Shown in pieces: positions 1-7,786 of a stretch of DNA of 12,782 nucleotides. The notes under the pieces are model-generated. The model did not search any database. It worked only from the letters and a program-made list of their open reading frames with translations, and was not told where the DNA came from. A program made the position numbers and the translations under genes. How positions within the stretch are numbered: position 1 is the stretch's first letter; each line of letters starts with the position of its first letter. This DNA is from Chloroflexota bacterium. GTDB lineage: Bacteria > Chloroflexota > Chloroflexia > Thermomicrobiales > UBA6265. Where the stretch lies: the NCBI GenBank assembly GCA_023389575.1, contig JAEWEG010000081.1:1-12782 (forward strand), read 5' to 3'.

Positions 1-2
1 GT

Positions 3-314
3 GGGCGCCAACGCAACCACTGCCCAAACTGCCTCTACTCGCGCCACGTCGACGACACGATGCCGGGGGACCGCCGGAGCACCTGTGGCTCGTTGATGAA
101 GCCGATCGGCCTGATGACGCGCCGGAATGGCGAACTCGTCCTTATCCACGAGTGCGTCGGATGCGGCAAGCAGGACCCGAATCGCATCGCGGCGGACGAC
201 AATCCCGTGCTGCTGGAGGAGATTCCCGTGATGGCGGGGATCGGGCTCGGTGAACTGGCCGAAGGCGACGACCTGACGGACCTGATTCCGGAAGACCTGC
301 GCGGCAACATTTAG
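3..314 (+). CDS. RNHCP domain-containing protein, 5' partial
   Basis: The reading frame is open from the left edge, so the true start lies outside the window; 103 residues are visible. The first residues read GRQRNHCPNCLYSRHVDD, which carries the arginine-asparagine-histidine-cysteine-proline signature that names the RNHCP family. Further on come PGDR, a Cys-Gly before SLMKPIG, and HECVGCGKQDPNRIAADDN, the usual second cysteine pair and DDN ending. The family is small, probably zinc-binding through these CxxC pairs, and has no established function. An internal ATG at 60 would discard the RNHCP motif, so it is not the start. The C-terminal tail after DDN (about 40 residues, acidic, hydrophobic patches) is not something I recognise. 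The gene converges with the GGDEF gene, leaving about 180 bp between the two stops. Confidence 0.85.
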   Translation, partial: GRQRNHCPNCLYSRHVDDTMPGDRRSTCGSLMKPIGLMTRRNGELVLIHECVGCGKQDPNRIAADDNPVLLEEIPVMAGIGLGELAEGDDLTDLIPEDLRGNI

Positions 315-453
315 TCCGGCCAGGCGGCATGCATGGATTCGCGCAATTGCCATCGCCAGTTATCCGGGACCATGGTGCGCTGATAAGGGCACCGGGTCAG
401 GGCCGCGCCCTCGCATGGCTGAAGGTCGCGGAGCCGCGCGTCTTCCTCCAGGG

Positions 454-465
454 CTATCCGGATAG
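454..465. repeat. 12-bp perfect palindrome between convergent genes
   Basis: CTATCCGGATAG reads the same on both strands. It lies in the 180-bp gap between the RNHCP stop and the GGDEF stop. It has no loop, so it is a poor terminator, and it sits downstream of both genes, so an operator role is not obvious. It may be chance. The rest of this gap shows only short GC-rich dyads and no convincing terminator. Confidence 0.4.
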
Positions 466-494
466 GCGTCTCGAACGGCTGCTTCTGGACCGGT

Positions 495-1619
495 TCAGTG
501 GGCTGGAGTGGTGCTCAAACCCAGAGTGAGATCAAACGAAGGCTGCGTGAACCGCGGGCCCTTGCGTTGACGCTTGATGTCGAGCAGGTCCGCGTCCGCC
601 CGAATCAGGGCGTCACCGACGGGTTCGTTCTCGCGCAATTCGGCCATGCCCACGCTGAGGGAGGCGCCATTGCCGTCGCGATGCCGGATGATCGAAGCAT
701 TGACGCGGGCGAGCATGTCGGCGATCGCGTCTTCGGTCAGGCCGGGCAGCCAGGCCACGAATTCGTCACCACCAAACCGGGCCAGGATCGCGTTCGGCCC
801 GAGGCAGTTGGACAGGCTTTCGCCGATGGCGATCAGCAGGCGGTCCCCCGCGTGATGTCCCCGCTCGTCGTTGACCACCTTCAGGTCGTCCACATCCATG
901 TAGAGAATCCGGACCGGTTCGGTCGAGGCCTCCCAGGCCGGCGATTCCGACGTCATGCGCAGGTGCACGAGGTCCATCCAGGCTTCGCGGTTGTTGAGGC
1001 CGGTCAGCGGGTCTGTCCGGCTGCGCTGCACGGAATCCATGAGGAGCCGGAAGTAGCTCCATTTCACCCGGGATACCAGCAGGTAGAGCAGCGATGTCGA
1101 TGTCACCATCGTCACCACGAAGCCAGCAACGATCCGCGATTGCTGGGGAACGGGTGTCGGGTCGGCAAGGGTGAAGAAGATGACAGGACCGGCGATGGCC
1201 ACCCAGCTGGCAACCACGAGCCAGAACCGGGGAGCGATGATGGCACCGATCACCAGCATCATCATGGACAAGTGAAGCGTGTAGATCGCCCCGCGCCCGG
1301 ACTCATAGGCGCTCCAGCTTCCGGCGGTCGACGCCACCAGGGCAAAGCCGAGCGTCGAAACGATGGCGCCGGCGAGATTTTCGCGACGGGCGAAGTAGCG
1401 GCAGCCATGGGCGGCGATCAGCATGGCGACCGCGGCAAGCCCGGTGATGACGAGCCGGGAGCCGTCTTCCTCGCCGCCAAGCCAGAACGCCAGCATCGCG
1501 AACATCACGGTGCTGGCGGCGGCCACGGCAAGACTGACCGGGATAATCTTCAGGGCGAAGCGCTGCAAATAGAATCGGTCAAATGCTTGCTGCGACACGT
1601 CGACCTCACGCCCTTGCAC
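495..1619 (-). CDS. Membrane-bound GGDEF diguanylate cyclase
   Basis: The protein has 374 residues. The N-terminal half is hydrophobic with about six predicted membrane helices (roughly 23-47, 55-73, 83-101, 112-129, 131-151, 163-182) and no named sensor domain that I can recognise. The C-terminal half is a GGDEF domain: DPLTGLNNR at 203-211, MDVDDLKVVND at 241-251, and the active-site FGGDEF with GGDEF at 283-287, all intact, so synthesis of cyclic di-GMP from GTP is the expected activity. The allosteric I-site (RxxD just before the signature) is absent: the equivalent positions are Gly and Ala. The end of the domain is ADADLLDIKRQRK instead of the usual AD.ALY.AK. The first candidate start is GTG at 1619. 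A second GTG at 1598 (residue 8) has a GTGAGGT Shine-Dalgarno about 5 nt upstream and may be the true start. No EAL domain is present. Confidence 0.9.
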   Translation of the reverse strand: MQGREVDVSQQAFDRFYLQRFALKIIPVSLAVAAASTVMFAMLAFWLGGEEDGSRLVITGLAAVAMLIAAHGCRYFARRENLAGAIVSTLGFALVASTAGSWSAYESGRGAIYTLHLSMMMLVIGAIIAPRFWLVVASWVAIAGPVIFFTLADPTPVPQQSRIVAGFVVTMVTSTSLLYLLVSRVKWSYFRLLMDSVQRSRTDPLTGLNNREAWMDLVHLRMTSESPAWEASTEPVRILYMDVDDLKVVNDERGHHAGDRLLIAIGESLSNCLGPNAILARFGGDEFVAWLPGLTEDAIADMLARVNASIIRHRDGNGASLSVGMAELRENEPVGDALIRADADLLDIKRQRKGPRFTQPSFDLTLGLSTTPAH

Positions 1620-1690
1620 AGGCAGTGCCGGTGATCTCGAGGAGAGGTCGAGCCAGCTCCGATGAGATCATGCTTTCGAATTGCGGTCCC

Positions 1691-1719
1691 ATTACCTTTA
1701 TCGGGCCATTGGTAGGCAA
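1691..1719 (-). promoter_or_regulatory. Candidate promoter of the GGDEF gene
   Basis: On the minus strand TTGCCT (1719-1714) and GGTAAT (1696-1691) are separated by 17 nt; each matches the sigma-70 consensus at four of six positions. They lie in the most AT-rich stretch of the 239-bp gap between the GGDEF and ABC1 kinase genes, about 70 nt before the GTG start. The match is modest and other -10-like strings occur nearby. No clear terminator for the ABC1 kinase gene is visible in the gap. Confidence 0.3.
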
Positions 1720-1858
1720 TGCAAATAGGTATTAAGTACTGTACGGTCATGTTTCGTCGGAATGATGGGGTTTTCGTGCCGTTTGGCGCCTTCCCGATCC
1801 AGAGGAGCTGGCCAATCCACTTTCCCAAACCGCTGGTCCAGGGTCGATTTCCGGGACG

Positions 1859-3841
1859 CTAACGGCCGCCGTTGCGGCGGAACACGATGGCCAGCACGCG
1901 GAGCGCCAGGATCATGGCGGCGACAAGCAACGCATAGCCAATGAACTGGTACATGCTGACGGATTGAGTCACGTTCGGACCGCCCTCCTGACCAATGAGG
2001 AGCGCGGCCATGATCCCCGCCGTGCAGGCCAGCATCGCCAGGATCACGTCGTGGAGCATGCCGCCCACGATGTCCCTGTCCCGCTCGTTGCCCAGCGGGC
2101 GCACATTCACGTTGAGCCGGCCTTCCTCCAGCGCCGCGGCGATGCGATCCATCCGGCGCGGCATGCGCCGGAGCATGGGGAGCAGGGAAATGAGTTCGGC
2201 CGAGAGCGTTTTCCTGATGGCGGAAGGCCTGACCTGCTCGCCCAGGTAGCTGGCGGCGAAGGCCCTCGCCTCCTGGACCATGTTGAAGCCGGGGGCGATG
2301 TTGGTGAGGGTGCCGTCGAGCGTCGCGATGGCCCGGAACGCGGCGGCCACCTCTGGTGGAACCGAGAGGCCGAAGTTGGCGATGATCCGGAAGAGGTCGG
2401 GAATCATCATCATGTCCGGCGCCAGGCCAGGTGCGAGGTGGCGTGCCATGAACTGGCCCACGGCTCGTTCGAGCCTGATCTCGTCCAGGTCCTCCGGACG
2501 TTCAACGAGTTCGAGCAGGGCATCGGTCGCGGCGATCGGGTCGCCCTGGTCGAACGTCATGATCAGGCGGAGCAGGGCCGTCCTCAGCATCGTGTCCATC
2601 CGACCGACCGAGCCGAAGTCGAGCAGGGTCAGGCGATCGCCCTGGGTGAGCATCACGTTGCCGGGGTGGGGATCGGCGTGGAACGTGCCGTCGATGACGA
2701 TCTGCCGCAGCAGGGATTCGAGCAGGGTGCTTGCCAGGTCGTGCGGGTCCAGGTTGCGCTCGGCGATGGCCTGTCTGGCCTCGGAGAGGGGAATGCCGTC
2801 GATACGCTCCATCACCAGGACGCGCTGGGTGCACAAGTCTGGGTAGAGCCGGGGAACCGACAGGCCGGTGTCGTCCTTTCGGTGCCGCGTGGCGGCGTCG
2901 ACGACCGTGATGTTCCGGGCTTCGACGCGGAGATCGAGCTCTTCGCGCAATGCGACCGCGAAGCCCCTGGCCAGGGTCACGACGCCGATCCTGTTCCCCC
3001 AGGCGGTCCGGCCCTCGATGGTGCTGGCGAGGCGTTCCACCACATCCAGGTCCCGCTCCACCTGGGAGACGATGTCCGGGCGGCGGACCTTCACCACCAC
3101 GTCCTCGCCGGTGTGAAGCCTGGCCGTGTGGACCTGGGCGATGGACGCGGCGGCGATCGGTTCGCGGTCGAAGGCCAGGAAATGGTCGGAGAGGTCTCCG
3201 CGCAGATCCTCGCGAAGGATGCGCTCGACCTGCTCCCAGGGGACCCGATCGGCCTGGTCCTGGAGCTCGCTGAGTTCCTCCACGAACTCCGGCGGCAGCA
3301 GGTCGCGCCGTGTCGACATGATCTGGCCCAGCTTGATGAAGGTGACGCCGCCCTGGTTGAGGGCGACGCGCAGGCGGCGGGCGAGTTCGCGTCGCCCATC
3401 GGACGAGTGAAGTTCCGCGCGGCGGCCGCCGCCGATATAGGCGGTGAGACCATTGCGGAAGATGATGCGGGTGATTTCCCAGTAGCGGGATGCTCTCGAT
3501 CGCCAGCGGCGAACGGCCCGGATCATGTAGCGAGGGCCAGGGAGGACGTTGCTGGGCACGAGGGCTTCGGCGATGACGAGGAACATCATGCCGCAGACGA
3601 TGGAGATGGACATGCCGAGGAGGAAGAACCAGAGCCCAGGGTAGAGGCCGGTATCCTCGAAGTCCCCCGGGTCGGCGATGCCGTTCATGATCGGCGAGAA
3701 GCTGGCGAAGCTGATGACGCCGGCGATGACGAGACGGGTGAACGTGAACCGAACGCCGAGCAGGCCTCGGGTGGCCCAGACGAAGGCGCTCACCGTAATG
3801 ACAACCGTTACCGTGAAAGCGATCCAGTACGCGACGTTCAT
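1859..3841 (-). CDS. ABC1/UbiB-family atypical kinase, membrane-anchored
   Basis: This is a 660-residue member of the ABC1 (AarF/UbiB/ADCK) protein-kinase-like family. Family landmarks are all present: KLGQ at 170-173 (the KxGQ motif), the alanine-rich loop AAAS at 230-233 followed by IAQVH, the VVVKV lysine at 251, ELDLRVEARN at 301-310, HADPHPGN at 388-395 and LLDFGS with Asp408. The protein is longer than a minimal ABC1 domain because it has hydrophobic segments before the kinase (about 5-26, 35-52, 69-95) and two C-terminal helices (about 597-616 and 631-654), so it is an integral membrane protein. Family members support quinone biosynthesis or lipid homeostasis as ATPases; the exact substrate here is unknown and there are no ubiquinone or menaquinone genes alongside. 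The ATG at 3841 has an AGGG-type SD (GGATAGGGCC) directly upstream. It lies downstream of ilvD on the same strand but behind a strong hairpin, so it is probably transcribed separately. Confidence 0.9.
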   Translation of the reverse strand: MNVAYWIAFTVTVVITVSAFVWATRGLLGVRFTFTRLVIAGVISFASFSPIMNGIADPGDFEDTGLYPGLWFFLLGMSISIVCGMMFLVIAEALVPSNVLPGPRYMIRAVRRWRSRASRYWEITRIIFRNGLTAYIGGGRRAELHSSDGRRELARRLRVALNQGGVTFIKLGQIMSTRRDLLPPEFVEELSELQDQADRVPWEQVERILREDLRGDLSDHFLAFDREPIAAASIAQVHTARLHTGEDVVVKVRRPDIVSQVERDLDVVERLASTIEGRTAWGNRIGVVTLARGFAVALREELDLRVEARNITVVDAATRHRKDDTGLSVPRLYPDLCTQRVLVMERIDGIPLSEARQAIAERNLDPHDLASTLLESLLRQIVIDGTFHADPHPGNVMLTQGDRLTLLDFGSVGRMDTMLRTALLRLIMTFDQGDPIAATDALLELVERPEDLDEIRLERAVGQFMARHLAPGLAPDMMMIPDLFRIIANFGLSVPPEVAAAFRAIATLDGTLTNIAPGFNMVQEARAFAASYLGEQVRPSAIRKTLSAELISLLPMLRRMPRRMDRIAAALEEGRLNVNVRPLGNERDRDIVGGMLHDVILAMLACTAGIMAALLIGQEGGPNVTQSVSMYQFIGYALLVAAMILALRVLAIVFRRNGGR

Positions 3842-3917
3842 GGCCCTATCCAGCCGACGGTCCAGATCGACCCCGGTGTTGCTGGATGGCTACCGTAGCA
3901 CAGGGATGCCATAACGG

Positions 3918-3951
3918 ACCGAGGCGCCCGGATCGTTCCGGGCGCCTCGGT
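3918..3951 (-). terminator. Strong hairpin downstream of ilvD
   Basis: A 15-bp perfect stem (ACCGAGGCGCCCGGA and its complement) closes a 4-nt loop. It begins about 42 nt past the ilvD stop codon. There is no T-tract on the minus strand, so it is a T-less hairpin: either an intrinsic terminator of the kind seen in GC-rich bacteria or an mRNA 3'-end stabiliser. It separates ilvD from the ABC1 kinase gene. With the bidirectional stem it could also block transcripts from the other side. Confidence 0.75.
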
Positions 3952-3992
3952 GACTCTGGAGCGGATTCCTGAGATCGATACGGCAGCGGGGT

Positions 3993-5705
3993 CTAGAAGG
4001 TGACCTTGGTGATCGCGCCCTCGTTGGCCTGGGTGACCAGCTTGGCGTACTTCGCCATCACGCCGTGCGTGTAATGCGGCTTCGGTGCCTTCCAGTCCTT
4101 CATGCGCTCGGCGATCTCTTCGTCGGTCAGATCGACGTTGAGCGATCGGTTCTCGGCGTCGATGATGATGGTGTCACCCTCGCGGATCGCGGCGATCGGG
4201 CCACCGACGGCGGCCTCCGGAGCGACGTGGCCAATCATGAGGCCGCGGGTCGCGCCGCTGAACCGGCCATCGGTGAGGAGTCCGACGTTCTTGAGGCCCT
4301 GGCCGACGATGGCGGCGGTCACGCCGAGCATCTCCTGCATGCCGGGCCCACCAACGGGGCCTTCATAACGGATGACGACGATGTCGCCTTCGACGATCTT
4401 GCGGTCGTGGACGGCCTGGTGCGCTTCCGGCTCGGAATCGAAGACGCGGGCCGGGCCCTTCAGGTAGGTCGGCTCGTAGCCGAAGAGCTTCACCACCGCG
4501 CCATCGGGGGCGATGTTGCCCTTGAGGATGTTGAGACCACCCGTCGGCTTGATCGCCGTGGCGACCGAATGGACCACGTCCTGTCCCTCGGTTTCGACGG
4601 CGGATTCGGCCTCCTCGGCCAGGGTGCGTCCAGTCGGCGTGATCGCGTCGCCGTGGAGGTAGCCGGCCTCGGCCAGGCGCTGGGCCACGAGCTGCGTTCC
4701 GCCCGCCTTGTCGAGATCGGCGGCGGCGTACTTGCCCCCCGGCATCAGGTCGGCGATGAGCGGGGTGCGGCGGGAGACCACGTCGAAGTCGTCGATGGAA
4801 AGGTCGACGCCGGCCTCGCGAGCGAGGGCGAGGAGGTGGAGCACGGAGTTGGTGGACCCACCAGAGGCGGAGACGCCGACGATAGCATTCTCAAAGGCCT
4901 CCCGCGTCAGGATGTCCAGCGGGCGAACGCCGCGGCGGAGAAGGTCCATGATCAACTGGCCGGCCTTCTCGCCGATTTCTTCCTTGCGGGGATCGACGGC
5001 GGGGGCGGAGGCGCTGCCGAGCGGCGAGAGGCCGATGAACTCCATCGCCATCGCCATGGTGTTGGCGGTGTACTGGCCGCCGCAGGCGCCGGCGCCCGGG
5101 CAGGCGACATCTTCCATCGACTTGAGGTCTTCATCGCTCAGGTTGCCGGCGGCGTTGGCGCCGATGGCCTCGTAAATGGAGCGGATGGTGACTTCCTTGC
5201 CGTGCCAGTAGCCCGGCATGATGGAGCCACCGTAGATGAGGATGGAGGGCACGTTGAGGCGGGCGAGGGCCATGGCGAGACCGGGAAGCGTCTTGTCGCA
5301 GGCGCCAAGCCCGATGATGGCGTCGAACATGTGGCCGCGGCCAACGAGTTCGACCGAGTCGGCGATGACCTCGCGGGAGATGAGGGAGGCCTTCATACCC
5401 TCGGTGCCCATGGTGACGCCGTCGGAGATGGCGACGGTGTTGAACTCCATGGGAGTGCCACCGGCGGCCCGAATGCCTTCCTTGACGTGCTTGGCGAGCC
5501 GGCGCAGGTTGTAGTTGCACGGCATCGTTTCGATCCAGGTGTTGGCGATGCCGATGATGGGCTTCTTCAGGTCCTCGTCGGTGAAGCCGATGCCCTTCAT
5601 CATGGCGCGGGCGCCGGCCCGGTCGTTGCCGTCGTACAGCGTGCGGCTATTGAAGCGCATGTCGAATTCGCCGTTGGACCCATTGGAACCGTTCTCGGTG
5701 GTCAT
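3993..5705 (-). CDS. ilvD: Dihydroxy-acid dehydratase
   Basis: IlvD converts 2,3-dihydroxy-isovalerate and 2,3-dihydroxy-3-methylvalerate to their 2-oxo acids, the penultimate step of valine and isoleucine synthesis, in the cytosol. The 570-residue length fits the family. The three cluster-ligand cysteines are visible: Cys63 in MPCNYN, Cys136 in GACDK and Cys208 in GAGACGGQYTANTM. Metal-site residues Asp95 (AISDG), Asp137 and the lysine Lys138 (carbamylated in the family) are present, as is the catalytic LLTDGRFSGATRG region near the C-terminus. The first 15 residues (MTTENGSNGSNGEFD) are a Gly/Ser/Asn-rich extension; Met16 is an alternative start, but the ATG at 5705 has a GAGAGGA Shine-Dalgarno 10 nt upstream. 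It stands alone: no ilvB, ilvC or leu genes are in the window. It is divergent from the luciferase-like oxidoreductase pair. Confidence 0.97.
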   Translation of the reverse strand: MTTENGSNGSNGEFDMRFNSRTLYDGNDRAGARAMMKGIGFTDEDLKKPIIGIANTWIETMPCNYNLRRLAKHVKEGIRAAGGTPMEFNTVAISDGVTMGTEGMKASLISREVIADSVELVGRGHMFDAIIGLGACDKTLPGLAMALARLNVPSILIYGGSIMPGYWHGKEVTIRSIYEAIGANAAGNLSDEDLKSMEDVACPGAGACGGQYTANTMAMAMEFIGLSPLGSASAPAVDPRKEEIGEKAGQLIMDLLRRGVRPLDILTREAFENAIVGVSASGGSTNSVLHLLALAREAGVDLSIDDFDVVSRRTPLIADLMPGGKYAAADLDKAGGTQLVAQRLAEAGYLHGDAITPTGRTLAEEAESAVETEGQDVVHSVATAIKPTGGLNILKGNIAPDGAVVKLFGYEPTYLKGPARVFDSEPEAHQAVHDRKIVEGDIVVIRYEGPVGGPGMQEMLGVTAAIVGQGLKNVGLLTDGRFSGATRGLMIGHVAPEAAVGGPIAAIREGDTIIIDAENRSLNVDLTDEEIAERMKDWKAPKPHYTHGVMAKYAKLVTQANEGAITKVTF

Positions 5706-5948
5706 GGTCAGGAATTCCTCTCGGTAGGGCCGCTGGCCGCCGGAGCGGAGCGGGAATCTGGGTGCGCCGCGACGCGATCGGTGGCGGTGATACCGCCAGC
5801 AATTCCGACCAGGTCAGGAGCGAACGCACGATGCCATTCACGTTTGCCCAGTTTCGACGGTGTGAGAACAATTGGCAAGTAGGCGGGGATTGGCGACAAT
5901 GCGGGCCAGTGACGTGATGCACGAGACGCAACAGGGAAAGGATGGGAC
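5706..5948. promoter_or_regulatory. Divergent intergenic region, ilvD / LLM operon
   Basis: These 243 bp must hold promoters for ilvD (leftward) and for the oxidoreductase pair (rightward). On the plus strand TTGCCC (5844-5849) and AACAAT (5867-5872) are 17 nt apart, four of six matches each, a weak candidate for the rightward promoter. On the minus strand TTGCCA near 5880 is a good -35, but no matching -10 follows. I see no T-box features. No small gene is supported. Confidence 0.35.
5782..5798. promoter_or_regulatory. 17-bp dyad in the ilvD leader
   Basis: TGGCGGTGATACCGCCA is a perfect 7-bp inverted repeat around a 3-bp centre. It lies about 77 bp before the ilvD start codon. It could be an operator for a dimeric regulator or an RNA hairpin in the ilvD leader. 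The sequence alone cannot tell these apart, and no regulator is encoded nearby. Confidence 0.4.
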
Positions 5949-6833
5949 ATGGGCGAGCCAACTGGTGCCCGGCCGCGGGAATTTGGGATGCAGACCATCC
6001 AGACCTGGACGTGGCCAGAGACGGTGGAACGCTGGCAATGGTTCGAGCGGCTGGGGTTCGACAGCCTGTGGCTGACCGATCACCTGACCCGAACCGCCGC
6101 GCCCGGCGAGCCGTACCTGGAGGCCTGGACGCTGCTAAGCGCCCTGGCGACGAAGGTCGAACGGCCGCGCCTGGGCGTGCTGGTGTCCAGCAACACCTTC
6201 CGGCATCCATCGGTGCTGGCGAAGCAGGCTGTGACGCTCGACCACATCTCGAACGGTCGACTGGAACTCGGGATCGGCGCGGGCTGGTTCAAGATCGAGC
6301 ACGAGATGTTCGGCCTGGAGTTCCCGGAGACCCGCGAGCTGGTCGCCCGCTACGCGGAGGCGCTTGAGCTGCTCGACCAGTTCCTGAGCAACGACACGAC
6401 CACCTTCGATGGGAAGTTCTACACGCTGAAGGACGCCCCGAACCGTCCTCCTCCGATCCAGCAGCCGCGCCTCCCGATCATGATCGGGGCGCACGGGCCG
6501 CGAATGATCGACCTGGCCTCGCGGTACGCCGATACCTGGAACACCCGGGGCACGCCGGGGGAGGTTCGGGAGCGCAACGACTTGATGACGGAGGCGTGCC
6601 TCAGGAACGGTCGCGACCCCTCGGCGGTGAAGCGATCGCTGTTGTACGTGATCGCCCAGATGCCGGAGGAGAAGCCGTGGGCGTCGACCGATGCCTTCGT
6701 CGACTTCGTAGGCCGGTTCGCCGAGGCGGGGATCGAGGAGTTCATCCTCCAGCCGCCCGAACCTGACGAGTACGACATGGTGGACCGGGTGGCCAACGAG
6801 ATTATCCCCGGTCTGCGGGAGCAGGCGTCATGA
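5949..6833 (+). CDS. LLM-class (luciferase-like) oxidoreductase, probably F420-dependent, copy 1
   Basis: The 294-residue protein is a member of the bacterial luciferase-like TIM-barrel family. Typical features are the early FGMQT strand (residues 12-16), GFDSLWLTDH (36-45), the RLGVLVSSNTFRHPSVLAKQ block (74-93), DHISNGRLELGIGAGWF (98-114) and PIMIGAHGPRMIDLASRYAD (176-195). The HPSVLAKQAVTLDHISNGR and GAGW blocks are typical of F420-using members, so reduced F420 rather than FMNH2 is the likely cofactor; this is inferred from family resemblance. The substrate is unknown. The ATG at 5949 follows AAAGGA with 6-nt spacing. Met14 is an in-frame alternative without an equally good SD. Its stop overlaps the start of the next gene by ATGA, so the two are one translationally coupled operon. 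Confidence 0.9.
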   Translation: MGEPTGARPREFGMQTIQTWTWPETVERWQWFERLGFDSLWLTDHLTRTAAPGEPYLEAWTLLSALATKVERPRLGVLVSSNTFRHPSVLAKQAVTLDHISNGRLELGIGAGWFKIEHEMFGLEFPETRELVARYAEALELLDQFLSNDTTTFDGKFYTLKDAPNRPPPIQQPRLPIMIGAHGPRMIDLASRYADTWNTRGTPGEVRERNDLMTEACLRNGRDPSAVKRSLLYVIAQMPEEKPWASTDAFVDFVGRFAEAGIEEFILQPPEPDEYDMVDRVANEIIPGLREQAS

Positions 6834-7690
6834 CACAACCACTGACCTTTGGAATCCAGACCATGCTGGACCAGCCGTGGACCAATCTGGTTACCGATTG
6901 GCAGGCGTACGAGGCCGATGGCTGGGATTCGCTCTGGATTCCGGACCACCTGATGCCGCCGAGCGGCAAGCCGGGGCCATTCCTCGAGGCCTGGGTGGCG
7001 CTGGCGGCGCTCGCCAGCCTCACCGAGCGTGCGCGGATCGGCGTGCTGGTCTCCAGTAACACGTTCAGGCACCCGTCCGTGCTGGCGAAGCAGGCGGTGA
7101 CGGTGGATCACATCAGCGGAGGGCGACTGGCGCTGGGTCTTGGCGCGGGCTGGTTCCAGGAGGAGCACGATGCGTTCGGGCTGGTGCTGCCGCCGATTGG
7201 CGAACGGGTGAGCCAGTACGCCGAATCGTTGAAGCTGCTGGACGAGTTTCTCACCCACGACACGACCACCTTCGAGGGCGACTACTACCGGATGAAGGAT
7301 GCCCCGAACCGGCCCACGCCGCTTCAGTCGCCGCGAATGCCGATCATGGTTGGCGCCCACGGTCCCCGCACGATTTCGATCGCCGCCCGGCACGCCAATA
7401 TCTGGAATTCCCGGGGAACGGTGGACGAAATGCGCGAGCGGAACGAGCGCATGGACGCGGCCTGCGAGAAGGCGGGACGCGATCCGGGCGAGGTGACGCG
7501 GTCGGTCGCCTTCATCCCAGCCCGCACCGACGAGCGCGTGTGGGAATCGGCGGACAAGTTCGCGGATTGGGTGGAGCGGTACAAGGCGGTTGGCTACACG
7601 GACTTCCTGTTCGAGGAGCCGCCGGCCGAACACCGGGAAACGGCGCGCCTAATCGCTCGTGAACTGCTCCCGGAGTTGCGGCGCTCATAG
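6830..7690 (+). CDS. LLM-class (luciferase-like) oxidoreductase, probably F420-dependent, copy 2
   Basis: The 286-residue protein is a close paralogue of its upstream neighbour. Landmarks align one to one: FGIQT (7-11), GWDSLWIPDH (31-40), IGVLVSSNTFRHPSVLAKQ (70-88), DHISGGRLALGLGAGWF (93-109) and PIMVGAHGPR (171-180). Several blocks are nearly identical, but the C-terminal part (after about residue 200) diverges strongly, which suggests different substrates. The ATG overlaps the preceding stop (ATGA, 4 nt), so translation is coupled. The pair may form a heteromer, as luciferase alpha and beta subunits do, or act separately; the sequence does not decide. No F420-biosynthesis gene is in the window. 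Confidence 0.9.
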   Translation: MTQPLTFGIQTMLDQPWTNLVTDWQAYEADGWDSLWIPDHLMPPSGKPGPFLEAWVALAALASLTERARIGVLVSSNTFRHPSVLAKQAVTVDHISGGRLALGLGAGWFQEEHDAFGLVLPPIGERVSQYAESLKLLDEFLTHDTTTFEGDYYRMKDAPNRPTPLQSPRMPIMVGAHGPRTISIAARHANIWNSRGTVDEMRERNERMDAACEKAGRDPGEVTRSVAFIPARTDERVWESADKFADWVERYKAVGYTDFLFEEPPAEHRETARLIARELLPELRRS

Positions 7691-7702
7691 CCTGGCGATG
7701 CC

Positions 7703-7708
7703 TATACT
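7703..7708 (+). promoter_or_regulatory. Candidate -10 box before the YggT gene
   Basis: TATACT matches the sigma-70 -10 consensus at five of six positions and has a TG dinucleotide just upstream, though one base off the extended -10 position. It is about 80 nt before the YggT start. No -35 at the right distance is visible. The 96-bp gap after the oxidoreductase pair could also simply be read through. Confidence 0.3.
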
Positions 7709-7786
7709 TGGGTATCGACACCGCCGGGGCGACTGACGACCGGTCGATATCCTTCCCCATCGCAGCACGACGAGGACAGCCGCCGC

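Noticed and set aside
329..529. 66-codon plus-strand ORF after the RNHCP gene
   Set aside because: No good SD, no recognisable sequence, and its end overlaps the antisense of the GGDEF gene tail; most likely chance in GC-rich DNA.
1550..1828. 92-codon minus-strand ORF upstream of and overlapping the GGDEF start
   Set aside because: It runs out of frame into a well-supported gene and its composition is not protein-like.
1964..3898. 644-codon plus-strand ORF antisense to the ABC1 kinase gene (and similar long antisense frames over ilvD and the GGDEF gene)
   Set aside because: Long open frames opposite real genes are common in GC-rich DNA; the translations are rich in Arg, Gly, Asp and His without any family motif, while the opposite strand encodes complete known domains.
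5708..5850. Possible ilv leader peptide rich in Leu, Val and Ile upstream of ilvD on the minus strand
   Set aside because: The Leu/Val/Ile-rich run is in a frame that continues into ilvD out of phase without a stop, has no good SD, and no attenuator hairpin with a T-tract follows.
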